Shown: positions 1 to 10,300 of the stretch, piece by piece
How the letters are laid out: the number at the start of each line of letters is the position of its first letter
Position numbering within the stretch: the stretch's first letter is position 1
From: Phytophthora quininea
Lineage: Eukaryota > Oomycota > Peronosporomycetes > Peronosporales > Peronosporaceae
Assembly: GCA_011947345.1 (NCBI GenBank)
Contig: JAAVTG010000860.1
Span: 1-25,188, forward strand
Direction of reading: 5' to 3'
DNA: 25,188 bases
Made by a program: the position numbers and the translations under genes
The notes under the pieces: model-generated
Told to the model about the DNA's origin: nothing
Seen by the model: only the letters and a program-made list of their open reading frames with translations
Databases searched by the model: none

Positions 1-716
1 CCTCGGCCACAGTATGGTGGCGGCCCTTAAGCACCGCACGTGCGAATCAAAGTCGTGGGACAAGTAAGTTTCTGTAGACTGTACAAGTACACAATTACCG
101 AGCGCACATTCCCAAACGTAAATTCGCTAGTCACTCCACGTTATCCAATAGAATTTAAATATCCCATATGCAAGTTTATATGAGTTGTTAAAGCATCCAA
201 GCTTGACGGGCTTCGTAGCGAATCTGTAGAAAACTACAGCGCGATTGTTAGCAGTTATGACTTGAACCTCATGAAATTCACTTGCAAACAGGGCCTGCCA
301 ATGATTTTCATCCGTGTTAACGTACATCCATCTCACAAAGCGAGCTAATGCTCTCAAATAAATGTACTTGATCTTCTCCGCCATAGTATTTGCCAGAACG
401 TCCCCCACGTGTGTGTCGAGATCCTCCATGGGACCAAAATGACCTTTAAAAACGCGTAGCTATTTCGACCAGTGTCAAAATGCACGATGAATTCCACCTA
501 TCTATACAGCGTGTGTAGGAAATGAAGGGACCTTCGCAAAGTCGTTTCACTGGGAGTGCTATTGTTTGCTTTAGACCTCCGTTATAGACGAAAGTTAGAC
601 CAGGGTATAGCTATTTTTCGTCGCTTTGCCTACGCTAATTCCGCATAGAAAATGGTGCTAAATTAGCCAGCAATCAGCGTTCGTATCAATACACGATGGG
701 TAAAAGTGATGATATG
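1..716. other. AT-rich flank without a convincing gene
   Basis: This stretch is visibly richer in A and T than the rest of the window and contains only short open frames. The longest is a 100-codon frame on the - strand (429-127), listed separately. I see no LTR, motif cluster, RNA gene or conserved domain here. None of the TGCGTCCAAG words that mark the inserted element occurs in it, so it is probably ordinary intergenic or older repeat DNA. Confidence 0.5.
127..429 (-). CDS. Small unrecognised open frame (100 aa)
   Basis: An uninterrupted frame starts with ATG at 429 and would encode a 100-residue protein. It is rich in aromatic residues towards its C-terminus (FKFYWITW near the end). I recognise no domain, signal peptide or clear membrane segment. 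In this AT-rich stretch a frame of this length is not strongly surprising, and there is no neighbouring gene to support it. It could be a remnant of a decayed gene or chance. Confidence 0.15.
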   Translation of the reverse strand: MEDLDTHVGDVLANTMAEKIKYIYLRALARFVRWMYVNTDENHWQALFASEFHEVQVITANNRAVVFYRFATKPVKLGCFNNSYKLAYGIFKFYWITWSD

Positions 717-1020
717 TAACGGGGTGTTACATGGCGGGTGGCTTGGAGCCGATTAATCAACGTGAAGTAGGTTTTAGTGTCGATATCGTACAGTTTGTAT
801 TGCAGACCAAACTGTGCGAGCTCGAAAAAACAATCAGTCTTAGATTTACGCTATCGCTAGTTAGTCCCTGTGAACCCACGTTCACTAGGAGTTTGTACTC
901 CTTATCACCTTCCTCTGCGAGAAGTGGTGACGCCCCGTCACACTTGGTAGCATTAGTAGTCAATCCTTCGCCTACGCGGGTAGATTGAACTACCTGAAAT
1001 CCTCTGTGGTCTCAACGGCT
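715..1020 (+). repeat. Possible 5' LTR/leader of the older + strand element
   Basis: The host element's gag begins soon after this stretch, so its 5' LTR and leader should lie here. At 715-731 there is a TG-initiated inverted word, TGTAAC followed by GTTACA, which would suit an LTR terminus. I could not define a matching CA end or a secure primer-binding site, although TGGTCTCAAC at about 1007 is a candidate. The matching 3' LTR is not visible before the right edge, so this call rests on position and weak sequence features only. Confidence 0.25.
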
Positions 1021-1028
1021 GGGCCAAA

Positions 1029-1572
1029 ATGGATCGGAGTGAGTTCCCTCACTTGACTGGCTCGCAGTTCGAATCGGTCCGGGTTATGGCTGGCACCTTT
1101 GGTATGAATGCCTACCGCAGCTTGGCGGCGGCGGCGGCCAAGCAGATCGAACACGTGACCGCATTCGACGCGTATGAATGGGGCTAATTGAGCACGTTTG
1201 AGGGTTGCGGCTCCCGTGGCCGAGCCGAGATGGGCTCAGCCCAAGCCGCTGAGTCTCAAGGTCCGTCCCTATGAAGGGAAGGAGGGGGGCTCCACTTCTG
1301 GGTCGAGAGGTTGAGCTCACGGTGGACCCGGCTCGTCTTGGCCGAGCGACTTCGCGTCGCTGTCGCGCTGTCCAATATGGCAGTTGCGCTAAGACCTGGG
1401 CGTACACGCGCGAAGCGACGACGCCGGGGATCTTACATCCTGGGCTCAGCTGTGTGAACAGCTTCGAGCCGCTTTCCTCCTGCCGGACTATGAGTATCGC
1501 CAGTGCTCACGCTTCCTCGCCTGCAAGCAAGGAAAGGGCGAGCTGCATAAGCACATCCAACAGATGCACGTG
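1029..1572 (+). pseudogene. gag: gag, N-terminal part of the older Ty3/gypsy element (interrupted)
   Basis: Gag forms the capsid of LTR retrotransposons. A short frame starts at ATG 1029 and stops near 1187. From about 1245 a gag-like capsid sequence can be followed only by changing frame several times: SLKVRPYEGKEG, then LHFWV, EVELTVDPARL, LAERLRVAVALSNM, AKTWAYTREATTPG, and finally an open stretch from 1429 (SWAQLCEQLRAAF, YRQCSRFLACKQGKGELH). The last stretch runs in frame up to the insertion point, and the same frame continues at 19233 on the far side of the young element (QMH-V-LAAS). This shows directly that the 17.7-kb element landed inside this gag. The capsid wording resembles oomycete Ty3/gypsy gags from memory. 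It is clearly non-functional. Confidence 0.8.
1567..1572. other. Left copy of target-site duplication (CACG to CACGTG)
   Basis: CACGTG precedes the left LTR and is repeated at 19233-19238 just after the right LTR. Because the LTR itself starts TGTGG, the duplication can be read as 4 bp (CACG, LTR TGTGG...GTCA), 5 bp or 6 bp (CACGTG, LTR TGGCG...). The rebuilt empty site reads through in frame as host gag, which confirms a true insertion with duplication. Confidence 0.8.
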
Positions 1573-2643
1573 TGGCGAAGGCCGATGAAACTTTCGCCCA
1601 GGAGGTGTTTGTATAGCGGCACCGCGGACGGTGAAGCTCGTAGCCCAGGAGAACCTTGAACGAACTCGAGAAGGAAGGTTGGGCGCAGATCAGTAGTCGC
1701 CAATCTGCGTCCAAGGGTCCTTTGGCGTGTGACCTTGTGGCAATCCCTGTGGGTTCGATCGCTAGATCTGGCGGACCGGATTTTACCAGGCAGCCTTGGT
1801 TCAGTGGTCGGACTTGGAGAACTTGGTTGGGGACTCGACCACCCTTGGACGCACTTCTGCGGCGAAGGTGACGAGGTGGGCCTTGACTGAGGAGAAACTC
1901 CTCCACGTAGAACCAACAATACAAAAGAGTCCGATGTGCAAACGCACAAATATGCAGCCGTCTCTTATTCTTTGAGACCCTTGGACGGGGGTCTATAGCC
2001 GAGTAGATTCAGGAATATGCGTCCAAGACACTCGGGTCACCTTGGACACTCCTTGACGAACGCGCACCACCCTCTCGCGAGGAATACACTTGGCCCACTG
2101 GCCTTCACACTTGTAACCTTCCGGAGCCCGAGAGTACTCTGGCCAACCTAGGCCCTCTCTTGATCCTTGAACGCAGTTCCGATTCCGGTTTGCCTTTGTA
2201 CGCTAACTGCTAGCGCGCACTTGGGAGGGTGAATATGAAATGGGTGATCGCCCACGGAGAAGACGGCCCAACTGGGATATGGAATGGGGGAACCCTCGGC
2301 GCAAGCCTAAGATCCCCTACCCAACTTGACTTGACTTTGACGGGTGGGGAGCTCCGGCGACGCTGGGGCCGTCTTGTCCTTCAAGCCTGCACGCAGTCTA
2401 TCAGGAAACCTGCTTCGAAGACCACTTCGGGGTTTCAAGGCAAATCGAACTCTCTGTTTGTTTTTATCTAAGTCTTCTCTGGCGTCCTACGTGTCCAGGA
2501 TTCTGGGTACAAATCAGTCTTATACAGACATCTTGATCTTAGTATAGTGGGGAACCTGTCGACTCGACACTTCCACTGGATTCTTGCCCGAAGGTCAACT
2601 TGGCGCAATCATTCCACACAAACTGGCTTCTTAGGAACAAATG

Positions 2644-2899
2644 TGCGTCCAAGGCTCAGGTCAATTGAGGCTTGGACGCGGGTTGGGCTTGGACGCATGT
2701 GCACTCCATAGTAGTCGACACACATAATGAACTCCATATAACTGCATGTGCGGCCAATGGTCAATTCTATACCTGGACGAATATGCGTCCAAGGGTCATC
2801 ATGGACCTTGGGCGCACTTGGTGTACAGTAGACTTGGAATTCGTATGTCGACGTATGGAGCGCAATGTGCGTCCAAGAGTCATCGTCACATTGGACGCA
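2644..2899. repeat. Cluster of paired inverted TGCGTCCAAG words in the LTR
   Basis: Within 256 bp there are eight or more copies arranged largely as head-to-head pairs. These are 2644-2653 with 2671-2680 (17-bp gap) plus a further copy at 2688-2697, 2784-2793 with CTTGGGCGCA at 2807-2816 (13-bp gap), and 2868-2877 with ATTGGACGCA at 2890-2899 (12-bp gap). The same layout is present in the other LTR at about 18527-18781. Two pairs share similar spacer text (GTCATCAT and GTCATCGT), so the cluster may have grown by duplication. It looks like an array of dyad protein-binding sites, or of small hairpins in the transcript. Confidence 0.75.
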
Positions 2900-3033
2900 C
2901 TCGTGTCGGCATAGTCTTGGAACTTGTATGTGAACATCTTGGAGACACAATGTGCGGGCAAGGGTGGCCTGGTGTTCACTGCGGGTGCGGCGGAGTCTTT
3001 TATCGCAGCAGTTAATTCTGCGACCAAGGCAGG

Positions 3034-3097
3034 GACAGGTCGCACACACGGATACGTTCCGTGCGGCGATTTGACCTCTTCGATGAGGCGACCTGTC
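3034..3097. other. Three-way-junction inverted repeat in the LTR
   Basis: GACAGGTCGC at 3034-3043 pairs perfectly with GCGACCTGTC at 3088-3097. Inside lie two further perfect stems: CACGGA with TCCGTG around a TACGT loop, and CTC with GAG around a TTCGAT loop. The same 64 bases recur unchanged at 18916-18979. On the element strand this lies about 250 nt from the LTR start, probably in U3. A structured RNA, cruciform or protein-binding site is possible; the fold is read by eye. Confidence 0.55.
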
Positions 3098-3351
3098 TTC
3101 ACTGTGAGGGTGGCCAGGACTGAGTGCAAATCCGTGTCCAAGGGTGTATTCGTATCACCCTTGCGCGCACTTCCCAGCCTATAGACATCTCCTTGGTAGA
3201 CCTCCCGCGTCCAGCGCAGCTGCGCCGAAGCCTACTCCCACTTGTACGCACTTGTAACTGCTCGTTCAAATATTCAAACTATCCAATCACGTGCCGTCAT
3301 TACGCGCCCAACGCATCCCATAGAAAAATATCCAGTTTCACATCGTGTCAA

Positions 3352-3362
3352 CCGCCCCTTCC
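3352..3362 (-). other. Polypurine tract next to the 3' LTR
   Basis: On the element strand GGAAGGGGCGG lies one base before the LTR start (TGACAC). A purine-rich run in this position is the standard primer for plus-strand DNA synthesis in LTR retroelements. It confirms the element's orientation and the LTR boundary at 3350. Confidence 0.75.
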
Positions 3363-3569
3363 GGACATGGCTGTCCAGAGTCGAATCTGCGTTCAAGCTA
3401 GCAGACCATGTCAGGAACCATCAATCAATCGAAGCTTGGACCCAAACTGCCGGGTCTCCGCTTCTTTCTGCGCCCTTTCTCCCAGGCACGTGAGACTCCA
3501 ACTGCCGGATCTCACAATCGAAGCACTGAGCGCATTCAGCGCCATTCCGTAAACCCTCAGCTCACAACA

Positions 3570-6500
3570 ATGAGCGAAGAAGCCGAGCCTCTCGCTCTCA
3601 CAAGCACCACGACTCCTGCGGACACCTCGGCCTCTGAAAACACCCCCACAACGGGCGCTGCACTGTTTGCGCTGCGCAAGGGCCACCCCCAAGGACATCA
3701 TCCTCCCGGACGACGCTGACGATGTTGGTGACAGCGAGTGCGAGTGGCAGCCGGAGCAGCCACTGGAGGGCGCGCCTTCTGCTGACGTCGACCTACAGGC
3801 TAGCACAGCCCCCGCCCCGAGACTTCTCTTGCAGCCGAATCCAAGACCGAGGACGAGGATGTCGGCGCGCCGATGGTCCTTCCGCCACCTCCCAGCGATG
3901 TCACGCGCTGGGTCACGCATGACGAGCTTTCTCCGCGTACGTTGTCCCGCATCGTCCCCATGTCTCGCGTGAAGCCGATGACTAAGTCAGTGGAGGAGGT
4001 GTCCTGGGCCGAGCCCCGGAGCACCCACGTACTCCAGGATGGAGTTGATCGGCGTGCCAGCAACCTTGGACGCAGTTCGCCAAGGAGCTTACCTGCGCGA
4101 CGGATTCGGTGGACTACAGAGCATCCTCGCCTTCGAACCTCTCCTGCCGGCAGATTACCAGGACTTGGAGGAGATCGTCGGGCCGAATGTGCGTTCAAGC
4201 CTCCTGGAGCTGCGTCTTGAGTCCATCCAAGGGAGGGACCTCGCGGCAGTCATGGACGCACTCCCAACTCGGCGGGAAGTGGCCTCCATACTGACCCGAT
4301 TCACCCCGGACCGACTCGCTGAACGCACACTTAACTCCGTGACCGTCATTCGACGCATGTTGACACACTACCGGCAGATGCGTGCAAGCCTCGAGGAGAG
4401 TCCCCGAGCAGATCCTGTCCGGGGATCATCCAACTGCACAAGGAGAATGAAGCCATCCGCCGGGAGTGGGGTGCCATGTGCGCACACTGGTCCACCACCA
4501 TTCGCCGCACACGGGCTGATTACGAGGGCAAGCTCGGAGACCTGCGCTCACAGTTCCGCGGGGTCGCCGAACAGCATCGCCGCGAAGAAGGGGCACTCCA
4601 AGAGGATATCACTGAACTCCAAACCCAGCTGTCCAAGGCCAAGGCGGAGATTGCTCTTGAGCGTCGTCTTCGCACTACGTCTTTGGACGCGTTCGACCTC
4701 ATGGACTTCTTGCAGGCGCACGCCCCAATCTTCGGTGACTGGAAGCGTCTTCACGATTTGCTGGAGCACTTCGTGGCCAAGACGACCCCTCCCGACTCTT
4801 GGAAGACCATCTTTCATGTCGTGAACAGTGACAACCCCAGCGCTCAGCCTCCACCATACCCAACTCGCGCTGAGCGGGAGGCTGCCCGCGGTACGGACCA
4901 GCAGTCTTCGGCGCACTCCACCCCAGGTGCCTGTACACCTGCCCACGGGTCCAGTCCTCTCGCCTGCGTCCAAGCCTGCATCTGGATCTGCGTCCAAAGG
5001 TGCCACATCACCATTTGGGCCCAAGGCTCAGCATGGGAACAGCTTCATATTCCCGAGCAAAACATTCGCATCTCCTCCCCGGGGTCGCGAACTCCGTCTC
5101 CAATGGGCCATGCAGGCGCGCCCAAGCCATCATGAGGAAGTGAACAGGACTTCTCGCGACGTGCGTCTCGCTCCCAAGTTCTCCGAGAGCCAGGCTTGCG
5201 CTCGGGTCCCCGGTCCGTTCGAGTGGAGCAAGCTTCGTCGCGACATCCGCTGCCTGATGATGCTTGGGTACACACTGGACGACGCCGTATCCAAGTTGAA
5301 GGAGGACGACGTCGTACACCACCTCTTCTACTCCACGCCGCTCGCCGACATGCTCGCGAGCATGATGTATTGGGCGAAGTTGGACCGGACACCTTGGGCG
5401 CGATTCGTACCGGAGCCGTACTTCGTGGATGCCGCGACCCTGCTGGATACCATGATTCTCCGCGGAACGGCGCCGGACCCGTGGCCACCCTTGGACGACT
5501 ATCTGCATGACATCGCAGCAGACGCCCCTGTCTCTGGGGCCTCGGACAACGAGGCAGACTCCGACTTTGAGCGCCAAGACGAGGACGAACCAGAGGAGGA
5601 AGAAGAGATAGAAAGGGCCTCAGACGGCGGGGAGGGGTCGGCGAACTCGGATGAAGGTAGTGCCATCGAGATCTTGTCATCTGCGGACAACCCTGCAGGC
5701 ACACCCAGTCCTGAACGCAATTTCCCCGTCCGGCACTTGCCCGCTACCGGAAAACACGGGCGCAGCAACCTCGGCCCAGTCGGATCTTCGCCCAAGAAAC
5801 AAAAAGTCTCCAGTACGCAGTCTGCGCCCAGGCCGTCTTCCAAACCTGCATCCACAGCCAAGCCCAAGGCGAAGGGTAAAGCGCGGGCGAAGTCTCTTCC
5901 TGTGTCAGCAAAGTCGGGCTCTGCGGAGAAAGCATTTGCGTCCAAGCCTCGCAAGAAGTCTCCTCTGGCCCAGATCGCGTACAAGGATCTCACGCCAGAG
6001 CAGATGGTCACGGTCGAAACTCCTGACCGCAAGACTACCAAGTCATTCCGGTACTTCGGTGCACTGATGGCATTCTATGGTGACGAACACAAGCAGACTC
6101 AAGGCTTCCCCGCATATCAGCCGGTCAAGAGTGAGATCCTCCTGTGGCGTCACCGCTGGAACCTGAAAGCATACAAGGCCCTGCTGAAGAGCAAGCCTTG
6201 GGCGCAGATGTTCAGGGAGCGCTCAACGCAGTTTTACTTCCACAAGATGAGCGACTTTGCGGGTAAGCCTGACATGCGGAGTGGTCTCAGCCGGTTTGTT
6301 CGCTACATGGAGCGGAACGCCCAGGCATACTGGGAAGTGACCCACTGGATCACAATGGACCTTGGGCGCAACGAGGATGCCGACGACGACAGTAGTGAGG
6401 AGGCAGAAGAGCGTGCAGTGCGTGAGCTTGAACTCGAAGAAACCCGAGAACTGTACACCGAGCGCCAACAGCGCTATGACTCCGTACGTCGCACGTCCAA

Positions 6501-6811
6501 GACTGCGGTCAAGGCTCTCCTGAAGATTCCGGACATGCCGGAAAGTATTCTCCAAGAGCCTGGCATTTGGACCTTCCCCGCGCAAATCTGTCACTGGGTT
6601 CTGATGCCGTCCTCGAGCAATCCTCGTCCCCGCGGCCAAGCTTGCGACCCAGCTCGCAACCTTGGACAAGAAGGATCCTGCCCGCGTCCAGTGGAACTCG
6701 TGTGCTGATGATCATCAGCGCGTGCGGCACGTCCCTGAGTCTCTGCGTCGAAGAGTGCTCTCTGGGGATGACCTCAAGTACAACCTCATCCCTGGACACA
6801 CCAAGCGTTAA
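3570..6811 (+). CDS. Large antisense gene between pol and the 3' LTR (frame-broken, unknown function)
   Basis: A coding region of about 1,080 codons runs opposite to gag-pol. I start it at ATG 3570 (MSEEAEPLALTS) and end it at TAA 6809-6811. It needs about six frame changes (near 3690, 3850, 4030, 4420, 4900 and 6590), with no nonsense substitution seen in the chosen frames. In order it shows: an acidic, Pro/Ser-rich N-terminus; a helical region (4039-4400); a coiled coil (about 4430-4690); a compact domain (5200-5520) containing MLGYTLDDAVSKLKEDD; an acidic Glu/Asp/Ser stretch (5530-5660); basic NLS-like clusters SPKKQKV, KPKAKGKARAK and KPRKKS (5788-5961); a conserved-looking domain rich in Trp, Tyr and Phe (6010-6360, SFRYFGALMAFYGDE, RSTQFYFHKM); and a final part ending LIPGHTKR. 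I recognise no named family. Nuclear localisation is inferred. Antisense genes in this position occur in some giant plant Ty3/gypsy elements (Ogre/Grande type). Confidence 0.7.
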
Positions 6812-7331
6812 TGCGTCCAAGCTTCATCCGCGTCTCCTGGTCATGGCCTTGTCGTAGCGTCCCACATTAACACAATCAATGTCGGCGCTCGTCTGCATGT
6901 TCCACGTTCAGCCTTTACTGTGCACGTCCGTGATTGTAGACCATCCTCCATCATCGACCAAAGCCACACCAGCACAAGGCAGTCTGGCCGCACATAGGAC
7001 CCTCATGTAGTAGCACAAGGTCCTGACTTCAATCCACTCTAGGTGCGTCCAACCTTCGTCACCGAACCCAAGGTGTGTTCAACCATCATTGTACCTTGGA
7101 CGCACAGTTGCGACCAATGTTCACACAGCCGTCGGCGCACCCTTGTCTGACGTTTCTACGTCATCCTTCTGTCATCTCCACCCGACCACGAAGCCACATA
7201 ACATCTCCCGTTTCGAACACATCTGCGTCCAAGCCTCCATCGCGGGAATACAATAGTCCAACCACTTTCAAAGATAGTCAGTCGTTTCACATAAGCAGCG
7301 ATCTGCGTCCAAGCATGCATGTCGGAAGACA
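6812..7331. promoter_or_regulatory. Convergent spacer between antisense gene and pol, rich in the 10-bp word
   Basis: About 520 bp separate the stop of the + strand gene from the stop of pol, so both transcripts run into it. I see no credible gene. It holds exact TGCGTCCAAG-type words at 6812-6821 (abutting the stop codon), 7095-7104, 7224-7233 and 7304-7313, and a near copy at 7044-7053. By position it should contain the 3' ends of the + strand gene transcript, but I could not identify a definite polyadenylation signal. Confidence 0.5.
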
Positions 7332-10300
7332 CTACAAGCCCGGATGATTGTCACCAGCCTGCATGGCCTGGAAGCGAGCTCTTGCTCTCGCCCCTTGGTT
7401 GAACTCATACAGGAGGGCGCCACAACTTAGTTGAGACGCTGGTAACCAATCAGGTTGATCGTATCCTTTCCACTTGACTTGGTATTCGCGGGTGCGTTTA
7501 GCCGTCCGGGTGCGCTTAACCCAACGTGCGTCCAAGATTCGTTCAATTTCGTACTCATCATTGGACGCATCTGGCTCCCAACTATCTTCTGGGAGTAGGG
7601 CCGCGTCGAAATCATCGTCGTCGGTCACTTCAATCCTTGTGGTTGGCCGCTTTGGGAACAAAGCTCTCGGCTTCAGCCTGCTTATATGCACCCAAGGGTT
7701 CACACGGTAGCCAGTATCCTGGACCTGGAGCTTTACCCTGAAGTCGTCATGGATCTCGTCGATCCTGAACGGACCGTGCCACATGTGCGCAAGCTTCCGA
7801 CTGAGGCCTGCCTGCACCTTGGGTATATACAGCCACACTGCGTCGCCTGGCTTGAATCCAGCCCTCATGCGTTCGGAAAGCTCGTGCCATTTCTGCGTCT
7901 GAGCTTCCGAGCGTTCTCGTTTGGCCGCCTTTTGCAAGTCTTCGGCGCAGGCCACCGCGTAACTGTAGTCCCGCTGCAGTTTCCTTCGCCACTCATACGC
8001 ACTGCGTTCGTCCACCCCGGTGGGTTTGCGTCCAAGCATGGCCGACAAGGTACCTTGGGCATCCCAACCGTGTACAAGGTAGAACGGTGTGTCCAGCCGA
8101 GTTGCGTCGAATGATGTATTCAATGCGAACATAAGCCTCTCCGCATGGTCGTCCCAATCACTCTGGTCCGCTTCTGCGACGTAGGCTCTGACGCTTCTGA
8201 TCACAGTTTGTACCGAACGCTCTTGCTGGCCGTTGGCCTGGGGTCGGTAAGCGAGGGTTGCCCGCTGTTTGCTGCCAAGCATCTCCCGAAACCGAGTGAA
8301 CACCTCGCTCATGAACCTTGGATCCTGATCGTGCCGAATCATTGAGCTTGCGCCGAACCTTCTGAAGACGCACTCCTCATAGGCTTCGGCGACATCCTGC
8401 GCCGTTGTGGACGACATGGGCTTGCACATCACGAAACCTGAGAAGATATCCTGGAAGAAAGTAAGAACGTATTTCCGCGTTCAGACTTGGGCATGTGCGT
8501 GACAAAGTCCATGGAGACCACCTCAAACGGGCGAGCGGGTTCAATGTTCCCAGGTGACGGTCCAGGGTTGGGCGGCCGCCCCTTAGCAGAAGCGCAGTCA
8601 AGGCACTCCTTGACGAACACCTCCACATCTGCGTACATCCCTGGCCAGTAGAACTCTGAACGCAGTTTTTCATACGTTCGAGTGATACCTTGGTGGCCAC
8701 CTTGGAAATCTTCGTGCGCATAGTGAAGGATGTCTGGACGCAGTCCTTCGGGTACTACCAGCCTCAGCTCTGAACGCATATCACGCGGTCGACCTTGGGT
8801 AGGTGCGCTCAAGCGGTACAGGACCTCTCTTGAGTCCAACACGTACTGGTCAGCGACTCTCGCAATCTTCCTGACTTGGGCGCGGGTGAATTCCTCCACA
8901 TCCCCTTTCAAAAAGTTCTTGATCTGCATCAAGTAGGTGTCCCCATCTTGATGGACCTTGATTCGTCGCCATCTTTCTGTTTGATATTCGAGCGGCCCCA
9001 TCGGCACGCTTGTGCTCACGCCTTCCCTGGTCTTACTCCGCGTGACGGCTGCCAGAACCTTGGCCGCAGAAGTCAGGGAGCTGATTCGGGGCCTGGGCAG
9101 TCATCACCGGCGTTGAACGCACTTTTGTAGTCATCCTTGGACGCACTTTCACTACTCATCTTGGGCGCGTCCACGTCCATATCAGTTGACGCCTCGACGG
9201 GCTTCATTAATTGCTCGGATATTCTCGACACTGTACGCAGATGGAGCATCTCGTCCTGGTCCTCAACCTTCCACGACGTTCCGTGGACAAGGGTCTTGGT
9301 CGTCAGATAATCCGCAGCTTGGTTAAACTCACGTTTGACATGCACTAGCCGCAGTTCCTTGAACTTCGCCTTCATCGTCTCGACTTCAGCCAACCGTCGT
9401 TGCAGGTTGGGTTGGAGGCAATTGATCAGGCCTTGGACTTGTTGGATGACAATCCTCGAATCTCCGACAACCACCAAACTTTCCAATCCGCGTCCAAGAG
9501 CCATGGCTAGGCCTTTCAACAGACCCTGGTACTCCGCGTCGTTCACGGTTACGTCTTCCAGGATGAAACCTTGTGCATCCAAGACTCGCCACCCGGGCAA
9601 TTGCCATAGGACGCATCCACAGCTCCCTGTCGCGTCGAAGTTTTGGCCGCACCATCGAAGCTCAGAACCACTCCTTCGTAATCTGCGTCCAACATCTCGA
9701 TGCTGATTGGAAAGGAGTTTTGAGGCCCCTTGGCCGGAATGAGATTCTCGGCAACTGCGTCCAAATGTTCGCGCGGCGTGATACCCGCGCCCAGGATTGC
9801 CGCCAGGCCATCTTCATCACGTTGGACGCGTCGAAGCTCTAAAGACCATTGGGACAGCCTTAGACCCCACTTCAGACAGCGTCCGTCCGCAGTGTTGGAC
9901 CCAAGTAGCCACTTCAACACAGAATACCGGGTGTACACCAGCACCGGATGAGGGTTGCCCGCAAGTAGGGGTCGGAACGAGTCCAACACTCGCAAGATGG
10001 CAATGACCTCCTTCTCCGCAATGTGGTATCTGACCTCGAACTCGTTCAACACTCGCCCGGTGAAGCGTACCGGCTGGACAATGCCTTCGTGCTCTTGGCC
10101 GAGGACAGCACTCGCCGCCCATGGATTCGCGTGAGGATGACGACGAATTGTTTTGTGCGGTCCGGGTGTCGCAGCAGTGGAGTGGATACGATCTTCTGCT
10201 TGAGAATGTTGAACGCACATTTTGCTCTGGCGAGATCCTTCCCTGAACGCACTTGGTCGTCGTTCAGTTCGTACAACACCGCCGCAATCACCGGGAAGTC

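Larger units (their letters stand above)
1571..3350 (-). repeat. 3' LTR of the young element
   Basis: This aligns over its full 1,780 bp with 17453-19232. By eye I found three substitutions, all transitions (2491 G/A, 2843 G/A, 2946 C/T). Indels, mostly in homopolymers, occur near 1590, 1780, 1921, 1989, 2083, 2287 and 2891. On the element strand the LTR starts TGACAC and ends GCCACA. It carries at least seven exact copies of the TGCGTCCAAG word in both orientations and a three-way-junction fold at 3034-3097. Short open frames inside it on both strands look incidental. The + strand gene at 3570 would have to draw its promoter from this LTR or from the 219-bp leader that follows. Confidence 0.95.

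Noticed and set aside
731..988. 85-codon frame on the + strand starting at ATG 731
   Set aside because: No domain is seen, a - strand frame covers the same bases, and the position fits an LTR or leader of the older element better.
1433..1949. 150-160 codon - strand frames spanning the left LTR boundary
   Set aside because: They cross from host gag into the LTR, so they are products of the insertion junction and not genes.
2229..2547. Open frames of 67-80 codons inside the LTRs
   Set aside because: They are short, overlap in two frames, have no motifs, and are altered in start context between LTR copies by indels.
2644..2899. Regularly repeated short words that might suggest a CRISPR array
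   Set aside because: Repeats are only 10 bp, occur in both orientations with irregular spacing, and lie in a eukaryotic LTR.
5499..6041. 180-codon open frame on the - strand
   Set aside because: It is the complement of the acidic and Lys/Ser-rich part of the + strand gene; its Ser/Ala/Leu runs mirror that composition.
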